NCBI GenBank assembly: GCA_965660635.1
Contig: CBFIAS010000020.1
Coordinates: 1-36,808 of the forward strand
Reading direction: 5' to 3'
From: UBA7374 sp965660635
Lineage (GTDB): Bacteria; Verrucomicrobiota; Verrucomicrobiia; Opitutales; Coraliomargaritaceae
DNA: 36,808 nucleotides
Made by a program: the position numbers and the translations under genes. Below the pieces are notes generated by a model, which was not told the origin of the DNA, searched no databases, and worked only from the letters and a program-made list of their open reading frames with translations. Positions 1 through 6,691 of the stretch are shown here, piece after piece (positions within the stretch are counted from its first letter, which is position 1; every line of letters starts with the position of its first letter).

Positions 1-17
1 TTGATTGAACTTGGGGA

Positions 18-52
18 ATAAAAAACCGCCGATCCATGCAGGAAGGGCGGTT
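18..52 (-). terminator. Rho-independent terminator of the DUF3568-type gene
   Basis: Read on the minus strand, a 7-bp stem (positions 46-52 with 24-30, AACCGCC/GGCGGTT) closes a 15-nt loop and is followed by a run of T (complement of the A tract at 20-25). It lies about 20 nt past the stop codon of the lipoprotein gene at 73-471, as expected for its intrinsic terminator. Confidence 0.75.
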
Positions 53-72
53 GATTGTAAAAATGCTTTGCT

Positions 73-471
73 TTAGAGCGCTTCGCGGATTGCTGCGAAG
101 ATGGTCTGGGACTCGGCGAGGTTGCCCATGTTGCCGACACGAATGCGAACTTCGAGTTCTCCGGCTTCGGGTGTTTGCTTAAGACGAACAACGATTTTCT
201 CATCGCCGACTTTGCGGGCGTAGATCGATACGGCGGTCTTCAGGTGGCGTTCGCCGGTGCGGAAGTAGCCCTTCTCGTCGAGGGTCTGGATGGTGGTGCG
301 GAAGGTGTCGGCGAGTTCGCCTTCGAGGATGCCGAAGAAGAAGCCGGCCTGGTAGCGTGCGGTCTGGTCGGCTCCGGTATCGGGATCGACGGCGACCTGC
401 GTTTCGCAGCCAGTGATGAAGAGCGTGGCGATGCCAAAGAGTGCAATGAGGAGCGCTTTTATAGGATTCAT
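73..471 (-). CDS. DUF3568-type small lipoprotein
   Basis: A 132-residue exported lipoprotein of unknown function. The N-terminus has a Lys residue, a hydrophobic stretch and a lipobox ending FITGC, so Cys22 should be lipidated after signal peptidase II cleavage. The mature part (about 110 residues) resembles the DUF3568 family: a Tyr-rich 'ARYQAGFFFGILEG' segment, then an alpha/beta domain with the pattern 'TFRTTIQTLDEKGYF' and a final repeat-like 'VRIRVGNMGNLAESQTI'. In that family the domain looks like a small periplasmic ligand- or surface-binding fold, but no function is proven. It starts at ATG 471, is monocistronic, and is followed by its own terminator. Family assignment is from remembered patterns. 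Confidence 0.75.
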   Translation of the reverse strand: MNPIKALLIALFGIATLFITGCETQVAVDPDTGADQTARYQAGFFFGILEGELADTFRTTIQTLDEKGYFRTGERHLKTAVSIYARKVGDEKIVVRLKQTPEAGELEVRIRVGNMGNLAESQTIFAAIREAL

Positions 472-1074
472 GGTTCTTTTTTGAAAGTTTTCTGGGTAAT
501 TGCAACAAGAAGCTTACGGGCAAAAAAACTAAAGAGGGTTTTTATTTTAGCCACGGATAAACGCGGATGGTTTGAAGAAGGAAAGCAGGAAGACAGGAGT
601 TTTTAGCCACGGATGGACGCGGATGCACGCAGATGGCCCGGGGGAACGTCGAACGTCGAACGTTGAACGGGGAAACGTCGAACTGGAAACTTGGACACTG
701 AAAACCTTGCAGGAAAGGGTTTCATCCACAGATTCACGCGGATGTGCGCAGATGGATGATGATAGCTTACGCAGAGCGGCTAAGGTTTAACCATGGATGA
801 TTGGAATGAGGAAGGCAGAAAAGGTGGCTAGGGTTAAACCACGGATGAACCCGGATAAACACGGATGGCCCGGGGGAACGGGGGAACGTTGAACGTCGAA
901 GGAAATAACGCCCGCGAAGATACGCAAAGGATTGCGAAGCAGATTGGAATAAGGAAAGCAGGAAGACAGGAGTTTTTAGCCACGGATGGTTGGAATAAGG
1001 AAAACAGGAAGACAGGAGTTTTTAGCCACGGATGAACCCGAATAAACACGGATGGCCCGGGGGAACGTTGAACG

Positions 1075-1198
1075 TCGAAGGAAAGAATCTCACGCAGAGA
1101 GATATACTATAAAAATGATTCGTGCTTATTCGTGGGCAAAGGTTCTATGATCTGCGCTCATCCGGGTGAATCTGCGGATAACCTTCCTTTATCCATCC
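1075..1198 (+). repeat. Dispersed repeat, copy A (inverted partner at 7946-8079)
   Basis: Positions 1075-1198 match the reverse complement of 7946-8079 almost throughout, from TCGAAGGAAAGAATCTCAC through 'GAGATATACTATAAAAATGA' to the 'AACCTTCCTTTATCCATCC' end. The other copy has an extra 10 bp in the 'ATTCGTG' stretch and a few substitutions. A shorter, degenerate relative lies at about 5182-5270. No ORF or transposase accompanies any copy. Confidence 0.85.
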
Positions 1199-1267
1199 GA
1201 TAGCTCACGCAGAGTGGCGAAGAATAGAAACACAGGGATACAGTACCTTTACTTCGATGTTCAAAGT

Positions 1268-1336
1268 TGGAAGTTCGACGTTCGACGTTCCCCCGTTCGA
1301 CGTTCGACGTTCCCCCGTTCCCCCGTTCGACGTTCC
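1268..1336. repeat. GTTCGACGTTC / GTTCCCCC tandem array
   Basis: The segment is made of GTTCGAC units interleaved with GTTCCCCC units. It ends 18 bp before the xseA stop codon region. The same words occur in reverse complement at 645-685, and in variant form at 8075-8112 and 22400-22510. The spacing is irregular and the units are too short for a CRISPR. Confidence 0.8.
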
Positions 1337-1354
1337 AACCCTGTCTACTGGTGG

Positions 1355-2722
1355 TTAAGACTCTCTTCTTTTCGTCTGCGGATTTTCCAGTGTGGTTTCT
1401 CCGTCGTGGAATTTGGCGACGATTTCCGGCTCGGGTTGGAGGGCGGCAAGGGAGTCGATTAGTTTTCCTTCGGGGTTTTTCAGGAGGACATAGCCCCGTT
1501 GGAGGGTTGCCTGGAAGCTGGTGTTCTCCAGACGGTGCTTGAGTTGTTCACAGTATTCCTGCTTGCGGGCGAGCAGGGCGTGGGGGATGGCATGGAGGCG
1601 GTGGCGGAAGCTTTCGATTCCCTGTGCGTTGAGGGCGATGCGGTTGCGCGGATGAAGCACGCCGAGGGCGCGGGCGCGCCGGTCGAGTTTGCGCTGGAGG
1701 GCGGCGGCGGATTCCCGGGCGGCTTGCCGGAGGCGGTTCTCGGCGTCGTCGAGGCGCATGAGGAGCAGTTGCAGTTGCCTTTGGGGGGCGATGATTTTCA
1801 TGCGGAACCGGGCATCGGTCTGCCGCCGGTTGGCTTGCTGGAGGTGGTTTTCCGCGGCGGCTTGCAACTGCTGGGCGACGGTTTGCAGGCTGCGCCTGGC
1901 TTCCTGCTGGAGGGAGCTGATGCGCTCAGCGGCCCCGGAGGGGGTTTCGGCCCGGAAATCTGCGGCATAGTCGGTCAGGACGTGGTCGATCTCGTGGCCG
2001 ATGGCGGAGATGACGGGGCGGGGGCATTCGGCTACGGCCCGGGCGAGGGACTCCTCGTTGAAGGCCCAGAGGTCCTCGATGCTGCCGCCGCCGCGGGTAA
2101 GGACAACGAGGTCGAAGGCGGGGCTAAAGGAGGCGGCTTGCCGGAGCATGGTTTCGATTTCTCCGGCGGCGCCTTTACCTTGTACCCGGGCGGGGAAGAC
2201 GACGACGCGCCCGGTGAAGTGGCGACGGTCGAGGATGCGGAGGAAGTCGCGGAGGGCGGCTCCTGTGGGGGAGGTGACGACGGCGATGCTGCGGGGAAGG
2301 AGGGGCAGTGGCTGTTTGCGTCCGGCGTCGAAGAGGCCTTCGCGCTGGAGCTGTTGCTTGAGTTGCTGGAAGCGCTCCTGGAGGCGGCCGAGGCCGGCTT
2401 GCAGGGCGATCTTGGCGACGAGTTGGTAGCGGCCGTGGGGTTCATATACGCTGATGTCTCCGAGCAGGAGGAGTTCCATGCCTGCCTCGATGGGGAAGCT
2501 TTGTCGGGTGGCGTCGCGGGCGAAGAGCACGCAGGGCAGTTGGCTGCCGGCATCCTTGAGGGAGAAGTAGATGTGGCCGGAGCTTTGACGCCGGAGGTTG
2601 GAGACTTCTCCCTGCACCCAGAGTCGGGTGAAGCCGTTTTCCAGGGAGGCCTTGATCCGTCGGGTCAGGTCGGTCACCTGGAGCACGTGGGCCGCTTCCG
2701 GCCGGAGCCATTCATCCATCAT
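1355..2722 (-). CDS. xseA: Exodeoxyribonuclease VII large subunit
   Basis: Catalytic large subunit of ExoVII, which degrades single-stranded DNA from both ends into short oligonucleotides in repair and recombination; it acts in the cytoplasm with several XseB subunits. The 455-residue length is normal. Residues about 14-105 form the N-terminal OB-fold ('LWVQGEVSNLRRQSSGHIYF', 'SLKDAGSQLPCVLFA'). The catalytic domain follows with 'IAVVTSPTGAALRD', 'LTRGGGSIEDLWAFNEE' and 'VISAIGHEID', then a long Gln/Arg-rich coiled coil and a C-terminal barrel segment ('LQRGYVLL'). Start ATG 2722 (a second ATG is the next codon) overlaps the end of the upstream VTT gene by 11 bp, so the two are translationally coupled. 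No xseB is adjacent. Confidence 0.95.
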   Translation of the reverse strand: MMDEWLRPEAAHVLQVTDLTRRIKASLENGFTRLWVQGEVSNLRRQSSGHIYFSLKDAGSQLPCVLFARDATRQSFPIEAGMELLLLGDISVYEPHGRYQLVAKIALQAGLGRLQERFQQLKQQLQREGLFDAGRKQPLPLLPRSIAVVTSPTGAALRDFLRILDRRHFTGRVVVFPARVQGKGAAGEIETMLRQAASFSPAFDLVVLTRGGGSIEDLWAFNEESLARAVAECPRPVISAIGHEIDHVLTDYAADFRAETPSGAAERISSLQQEARRSLQTVAQQLQAAAENHLQQANRRQTDARFRMKIIAPQRQLQLLLMRLDDAENRLRQAARESAAALQRKLDRRARALGVLHPRNRIALNAQGIESFRHRLHAIPHALLARKQEYCEQLKHRLENTSFQATLQRGYVLLKNPEGKLIDSLAALQPEPEIVAKFHDGETTLENPQTKRRES

Positions 2723-3407
2723 GGTTCTGGCTCCGTTTGCGGATGAGGCGCAGGCCGATGATGACCACGAAGAGGAGGAGGAAGGCGGTCAGGGCGTGAC
2801 CGGTCTTGCCTTCGAAGAAGGCGCCGCCGGTGGTGATGAAGCCTATGGTGTAGATGCTTTGCACGGGGATGGAGACGAGCATGTAGGTGGTGAAGGGGGT
2901 CTTGAGTCCGCCGAGCAGGATGTTTTGCAGGGCGTAGGGAAAGCCGGGGGCGATGCGCACCATGAAGCAGATTTTAGCGGCGTTGCCCGGGGTCAATTCG
3001 GGGAGTGTTCGTTTGCGCAGGAGTGTTTTCTGGAGGAATCCTCGGAGGGGGCCGCTGGCGAGGAAGTAGGTCCAGGCGGTGCAGAGGGATTGTGCGGCAA
3101 CGCCGATGAGGCAGGCGGCGGGCAGCCCGTACAAGGGGCCGATGACAAGGCCGAAGAGAATGAGGACGGGACTAACTGGGGCACCAAGGCCGGGGAGGAC
3201 GGCGAGCGCGAGGATGAGGGCGGCGGGGTGGCGCTCGAGGAAGCTGCGCGCGTCTTCGATCCAGACGAGGATGGATGCGCTGTCGAGCGGGATTCCGGAG
3301 CGCCAGAGCAGGAACGCGGTGAGCAGGGCGACCGCGAGCAGGGCGGCCAGCCGGATGGCGCAGATGCCTGGACGTTTTTTGCTGGTCTCGCAGTGGGAAT
3401 CGCTCAT
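2712..3407 (-). CDS. TVP38/TMEM64 (VTT/DedA-like) membrane protein
   Basis: A polytopic inner-membrane protein of the VTT (SNARE-associated, DedA-related) superfamily; members are linked to lipid scrambling or undecaprenyl-phosphate recycling, but the substrate here is unknown. Visible features are an N-terminal TM segment ('IRLAALLAVALLTAFLLW'), the family core 'LPGLGAPVSPVLILFGLVIG', and the conserved re-entrant region 'RIAPGFPYALQNILLGG' followed by further hydrophobic helices and a basic C-tail. I chose ATG 3407 (MSDSHC); an in-frame ATG at 3479 would add 24 polar residues with no clear ribosome site. Its 3' end overlaps xseA by 11 bp. Confidence 0.85.
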   Translation of the reverse strand: MSDSHCETSKKRPGICAIRLAALLAVALLTAFLLWRSGIPLDSASILVWIEDARSFLERHPAALILALAVLPGLGAPVSPVLILFGLVIGPLYGLPAACLIGVAAQSLCTAWTYFLASGPLRGFLQKTLLRKRTLPELTPGNAAKICFMVRIAPGFPYALQNILLGGLKTPFTTYMLVSIPVQSIYTIGFITTGGAFFEGKTGHALTAFLLLFVVIIGLRLIRKRSQNHDG

Positions 3408-3521
3408 GGGGAAGAAGCTGGCAACTTTTGCCCGGCTGGCAATACCCGGAAGCAGACGGTCTTGAGTTGCCTTGTGCATCCCGGCTTGCCAACGGCGTTT
3501 TGAGGCCCAGCATGAGCATTC

Positions 3522-4124
3522 ATGGACAACGATTTGGATGATTTTGAGGAGAAGCGTCCGGCGGGCGGCTGGATACCCGCTGCGCTGGCCTTGCTGGCCC
3601 TGGTGCTGGGCGGGGCCGGTTTATTTTTTGGACTGGACGCTAGCCGACGGCTCGCGCCGATGAGTGATTCGCTGGCCGAGGGCGTGAGCGGCGTGGCGGG
3701 CCTGGAAGACCGGATCGGGCAGTTGGAGGCCCGGGTGGGCGAACTGGCGGAGGCGTCGGAGTCTTTGAAGTCGCGGTTGCAGCGCGCCTCGGCTTACACG
3801 AGCCAGAGTGAGAAGGCGATCCGCAAGCTGGCGGAGGAGATCAATGCGAACCGTGGGCAGATCATCAAGACGGCGGAGGCACTGGCGGGCACGGGTGCCC
3901 CGGGCAGCGGCCGTCCCGAGCCTGCGTCGAACGCCGGGGGCGCTCCGGGAACTGTTTCCACTGGTGCGGAGGGCGGCAGCTACACGGTAGAGTCGGGCGA
4001 TACCTTTGCGAAGATCGCGCAGAAGACAGGCATTTCTTTACAGTCTTTGCTGGACGCGAATCCGGGGGTGGATCCACGCCGCTTGCGGATCGGCCAGAGC
4101 ATTGTACTTCCGTCCGGGCAATGA
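3522..4124 (+). CDS. Membrane-anchored coiled-coil LysM protein
   Basis: A 200-residue cell-envelope protein predicted to bind peptidoglycan. After a short acidic cytoplasmic head (MDNDLDDFEEKR) there is one TM helix at residues about 17-38 rich in Ala/Leu/Gly. A heptad-like coiled coil spans about 50-115 ('IGQLEARVGELAEASESL'), then comes a Gly/Pro/Ala linker, then one LysM domain at about 153-198 ('YTVESGDTFAKIAQKTGI', 'LLDANPGVDPRRLRIGQSI'). The architecture places the LysM in the periplasm, attached to the inner membrane. The stop codon overlaps the NUDIX start in an ATGA junction, so the two genes are co-translated; a functional link is not evident. Confidence 0.85.
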   Translation: MDNDLDDFEEKRPAGGWIPAALALLALVLGGAGLFFGLDASRRLAPMSDSLAEGVSGVAGLEDRIGQLEARVGELAEASESLKSRLQRASAYTSQSEKAIRKLAEEINANRGQIIKTAEALAGTGAPGSGRPEPASNAGGAPGTVSTGAEGGSYTVESGDTFAKIAQKTGISLQSLLDANPGVDPRRLRIGQSIVLPSGQ

Positions 4125-4702
4125 GCGGGGATTCCGGCCAGTCGGCTCCGGCCCGTTGGGAAATGCTCGACGACCAGTTGCTCCAGCCCTGCCGTGTGTG
4201 GGAGCTTCGTGAGCGGCGCTACCGGCATCCGAAAAACGGGAAAGAGGGTGATTTCTATTATATCAACTCTCGGGACTGGGCGATAGTGGTGGCGCGCACT
4301 GTAAATGGTGAGATCGTTCTGGTGCGGCAGTTCCGCTGGGGCTGTGACGATTTATCCTGGGAGTTGCCGGGCGGGATTGTTGACACGGGGGAAGACCCGG
4401 TGGAGGCCGGCCTGCGGGAGTTGCAGGAGGAGACGGGCTATGTGGCGGCAAGCGGACGTTTGCTCGGGCATTGCCAGCCGAATCCGGCGATTCTGAACAA
4501 CCGCTGCCATTTGATCCTGGCAGAGGGCTGCCGTTTGTCCGGGGAGGGAACTTCCTGGGACGAGCATGAGGAGATGGAGGTGCGGGTCTTGCCGGAGGCA
4601 GAGGTCTTTGAATGGGCGCGCACGGGAAAGATCGGGCATGCGCTGGCCCTGGTGGGGCTTTTCTATGCGGGGATGGATAATGACTCAAGCGAAGATCTGT
4701 AG
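4121..4702 (+). CDS. NUDIX hydrolase, ADP-ribose pyrophosphatase-like
   Basis: A 193-residue cytosolic pyrophosphohydrolase that should cleave a nucleoside diphosphate linked to another moiety. Residues 85-107 match the Nudix signature GX5EX7REUXEEXGU exactly (G85, E91, R99-E100, E103-E104, G106). The preceding 'LVRQFRWGCDDLSWELPGG' and the following 'CQPNPAILNNRCHLILAEG' are typical of ADP-ribose/NDP-sugar pyrophosphatases, so that substrate class is the best guess; exact substrate is not shown. Start ATG 4121 overlaps the LysM gene by 4 bp. It ends before a repeat unit and the tRNA-Gly gene. Confidence 0.9.
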   Translation: MSGDSGQSAPARWEMLDDQLLQPCRVWELRERRYRHPKNGKEGDFYYINSRDWAIVVARTVNGEIVLVRQFRWGCDDLSWELPGGIVDTGEDPVEAGLRELQEETGYVAASGRLLGHCQPNPAILNNRCHLILAEGCRLSGEGTSWDEHEEMEVRVLPEAEVFEWARTGKIGHALALVGLFYAGMDNDSSEDL

Positions 4703-4734
4703 GATAGGCAGAATGATACAGAAACGATTAGTTT

Positions 4735-4795
4735 AAGCCACGGATGGACGCGGATGGACGCGGATGGTTTGAATAAGGAAAGCAGGAAGACAGGG
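4735..4795. repeat. CACGGATG / AAGCAGGAAGACAGG repeat unit
   Basis: This segment combines 'GCCACGGATGGACGCGGATG' tandem words with a 'GAATAAGGAAAGCAGGAAGA' element, the same parts seen at 575-620 and 945-1033 but in the opposite order. It fills part of the gap between the NUDIX gene and tRNA-Gly. Confidence 0.75.
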
Positions 4796-4884
4796 TGGGG
4801 ATTCGTGTGACTGGTGGTCCAGTTTCATGCTGCTGGATGCATTGTACAACAATCGGGCATGGATGTTTTTTCTGCAAAATCGCA

Positions 4885-4913
4885 TTGACAGGGGGGCGGG
4901 ATTTCGGGTTTTT
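4885..4913 (+). promoter_or_regulatory. Possible promoter of tRNA-Gly (-35 box only clear)
   Basis: A consensus TTGACA at 4885-4890 lies 45 bp before the tRNA 5' end. With a 17-bp spacer the -10 position would be GTTTTT at 4908-4913, which is a poor match, so only the -35 element is convincing. Confidence 0.3.
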
Positions 4914-4932
4914 TGTGCGCTTTCGCTTTTAC

Positions 4933-5014
<82 letters not shown>

Positions 5015-5018
5015 ATGG

Positions 5019-5052
5019 AGGCCTCCGGTTTTTTGACCGGGGGCCTTTTTTG
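5019..5052 (+). terminator. Rho-independent terminator after tRNA-Gly
   Basis: An 11-bp stem (5019-5029 with 5036-5046, one T-G wobble, otherwise Watson-Crick) closes a 6-nt loop (TTTTTG) and runs directly into T residues at 5046-5051. It starts 8 nt after the tRNA CCA end. Confidence 0.9.
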
Positions 5053-5056
5053 TTCG

Positions 5057-5270
5057 CTGTCACTTTCCGGGAAGCTCCCCTGGTAAGGTCCTGTACGAGT
5101 CAGTAAATATTCTTCCCGCGAAGATACGCGAAGATACGCGAAGATACGCGAAGGAGTGCGAAGTAAAGCCCCGCGACTCCAAGCGTATAAACACGAAAGA
5201 AAGAGCCTCACGCAGAGCAGTTAAGGGATCCATTATAAAAAAAGATTCGTCGATTCGCGGGCATAAAACT
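5057..5270. repeat. Repeat cluster between tRNA-Gly and ndk
   Basis: The 5053-5388 gap has no gene. Positions 5057-5165 resemble 22301-22400 in the same orientation, sharing 'TTTCCGGG', 'CCTGTAC', 'AAGTC/GAGTC' and 'ATTCTTCCCG', followed by a tandem decamer AAGATACGCG (three copies, about 5121-5152; AAGATCCGCG in the other copy). Positions about 5182-5270 are a degenerate relative of the 1075-1198 repeat ('CTCACGCAGAG', then 'TTATAAAAAAAGATTCG'). The remaining bases to 5388 show nothing I can name beyond a probable leader for ndk. Confidence 0.75.
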
Positions 5271-5388
5271 GAAGCGGCGTTACGGATGACTGGCTAAGTA
5301 TTGGGATGTATCCGGAAAGCGGGAAGGCAAGAATGGGCTTGTCAGCTTCGGGCGGGGGCAACAGTTTGGCGGGCTTGTTTTCACGCTT

Positions 5389-5796
5389 ATGGAAAAGACA
5401 TTCATCATCCTCAAGCCCGACTGCATTGAAAAACGCATCGCAGGCGAAGTCATCTCCCGTTTTGAGAAGGCCGGCTTCTCCATCACAGCGACGAAGGTCG
5501 CACAGCTCGACGGGGCCATCCTGCGGGAGCACTACGCTCACGTGGCGGACAAGCCGTTTTTTCCGGAGATCGAGGCTTTCATGAGTTCTTGCCCGGTTAT
5601 TTTGATGATCCTCTCCGGTGAGGGCGTCATTGGCAAGGTTCGCGAATTGCTCGGGCCGACAAATTCGAAGGAGGCGCCGGCAGGCACGATCCGCGGGGAT
5701 TTGGGTACGGACATGATGCGTAATGTGGTGCATGCCTCGGACGGTCCGGAGTCGGCAGCGGCGGAGATCGGCCGTTTTTTTCCTGAATTGTCATGA
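5389..5796 (+). CDS. ndk: Nucleoside diphosphate kinase
   Basis: Transfers the gamma-phosphate between nucleoside triphosphates and diphosphates through a phospho-histidine, balancing (d)NTP pools in the cytosol. The 135-residue length is standard. The start 'EKTFIILKPDCIEK' carries the KPD motif and the catalytic His115 lies in 'RNVVHASDGPESAAAEI'; 'GPTNSKEAPAGTIRGDLG' is the usual nucleotide-binding loop. ATG 5389 is the only reasonable start. The stop overlaps the ispF start in an ATGA junction, forming a two-gene operon. Confidence 0.97.
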   Translation: MEKTFIILKPDCIEKRIAGEVISRFEKAGFSITATKVAQLDGAILREHYAHVADKPFFPEIEAFMSSCPVILMILSGEGVIGKVRELLGPTNSKEAPAGTIRGDLGTDMMRNVVHASDGPESAAAEIGRFFPELS

Positions 5797-6275
5797 CGCA
5801 GGTGCGGACGGGCCTCGGTATTGACAGCCACCGTTTTGTGGAGGGCGAGGCCGGGGGGCCGCTGGTTCTGGGCGGTCTGGAGTTTGACGATGCCCCCGCG
5901 CTGGCGGGCAACAGTGATGCCGATGTGTTGCTCCACGCGCTGACGGATGCGATCAGCGGGGTAACGGGCCGCACGGTGATCGGCCCGGTGGCGGACGCGC
6001 TCTGCCAGCAGGGGATCACAGACAGCAAGGTTTACTTGCAGGAGGCGCTGAAGGATCTGGATCCATGGTCGGTCTCGCATGTTTCCATTGCGCTGGAAGG
6101 GAAGCGTCCGAGGATCGATCCGAAGGTGCCGGCCCTGCTGGTTTCGGTGGCGGAGCTGCTCGGCGTCGATCCGGAGGCTGTGTGCATAACCGCAACGACC
6201 GGTGAGCAACTGGACGGTGTGGGACGGGGCGAGGGCTTGCGTTGTTCCGTTGTGGTAACGGCGGTGCGGGAGTAG
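5793..6275 (+). CDS. ispF: 2-C-methyl-D-erythritol 2,4-cyclodiphosphate synthase, divergent
   Basis: Cyclises CDP-methylerythritol 2-phosphate, releasing CMP, in the non-mevalonate isoprenoid pathway; the enzyme is a cytosolic homotrimer. The 160-residue protein keeps the metal ligands of the family: Asp11 and His13 ('GLGIDSHRF') and His48 ('LLHALTDA'). The CMP region is 'ITATTGEQLDG' and the C-terminal 'VGRGEGLRC' is normal. It differs from the standard enzyme at two places. The 'AHSDGDV' motif reads 'GNSDADV' (Asn40 in place of the active-site His). The 'GDIGxxFPDTD' loop is replaced by 'TVIGPVADALCQQGITDSKV'. From memory, chlamydial IspF shows the same changes, so I read this as a PVC-type IspF and not a defective gene. 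It is coupled to ndk by a 4-bp overlap. Confidence 0.9.
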   Translation: MTQVRTGLGIDSHRFVEGEAGGPLVLGGLEFDDAPALAGNSDADVLLHALTDAISGVTGRTVIGPVADALCQQGITDSKVYLQEALKDLDPWSVSHVSIALEGKRPRIDPKVPALLVSVAELLGVDPEAVCITATTGEQLDGVGRGEGLRCSVVVTAVRE

Positions 6276-6281
6276 TCCGGC

Positions 6282-6677
6282 CTACCAGTCGGGGCCGAGG
6301 AGGCGTTCGATGTCGCGGCGGTTCTTCTTGGTCGGGCGACCGCCCTGGTCGAGGGCGAAGAGTCGGGCGTTTTGGCGTTTTTCCCGGGCGGCCTGATGCT
6401 CGGATTCGGGAGTCCGGTCTTCGAGGTATTCAATGACGCGCGGGGCGCCGATGCGTTTTTCGGTGAGCGCGGTGACCAATAGGGTGCGGGTCAGGGCGCT
6501 GGTGCGTGCAGTGACGATGTCGCCGGTTCGGAGCTTGGCGGAGGGCTTGGCGATGGAATCGTTGATGCGCACGGCGGAGCCGCGGCAGGCGTCGGCAGCC
6601 TCGCTGCGGGTCTTGTAGATGCGGACGGCCCAGAGCCACTTGTCGATGCGGACGGAGGGTTGTTCGTCTTCGCTCAT
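6282..6677 (-). CDS. S4-domain RNA-binding protein, Hsp15 (HslR)-like
   Basis: A 131-residue basic cytosolic protein. Residues about 7-70 are an S4 RNA-binding domain ('VRIDKWLWAVRIYKTRSEA', 'ADACRGSAVRINDSIAKPS', 'LRTGDIVTART'); the C-tail is Arg/Lys/Asp-rich. Hsp15/HslR of E. coli binds free 50S subunits that carry nascent peptidyl-tRNA and recycles them; the length and the 'RIDKWLW' opening fit that family. It begins 14 bp after the stop of the PLP-enzyme gene, so it is probably the second gene of that transcript, and it converges with ispF (6 bp between stops). Confidence 0.88.
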   Translation of the reverse strand: MSEDEQPSVRIDKWLWAVRIYKTRSEAADACRGSAVRINDSIAKPSAKLRTGDIVTARTSALTRTLLVTALTEKRIGAPRVIEYLEDRTPESEHQAAREKRQNARLFALDQGGRPTKKNRRDIERLLGPDW

Positions 6678-6691
6678 GTGAGGCTTGGGAT

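Larger units (their letters stand above)
472..1354. repeat. Repeat-filled intergenic region, no gene
   Basis: About 880 bp with no credible coding sequence; the short ORFs here are low-complexity translations of repeats. Visible units are: (a) three direct copies of a segment starting GATGGCCCGGGGGAACG near 633, 863 and 1051; (b) three copies of a 'GGAAAGCAGGAAGACAGGAG' type unit followed by TTTTTAGCCACGGATG near 579, 949 and 996; (c) 'CACGCAGAG' units near 770, 1090 and 1205; (d) GTTCGAC/GTCGAAC arrays at 645-685 and 1270-1336. Related units recur at 4735-4795, 5057-5270, 7946-8112 and 22301-22510, so this is a dispersed family and not a local duplication. Confidence 0.8.

Noticed and set aside
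1268..1336. CRISPR-like look of the GTTCGAC/GTTCCCC array
   Set aside because: Units are 7-8 bp with no unique spacers of constant length and no cas genes in the window.
1499..2746. A 415-codon open frame antisense to xseA
   Set aside because: It is a GC-rich shadow of xseA: Gly/Glu/Ala-rich, with no domain and no start signal. xseA has full family motifs.
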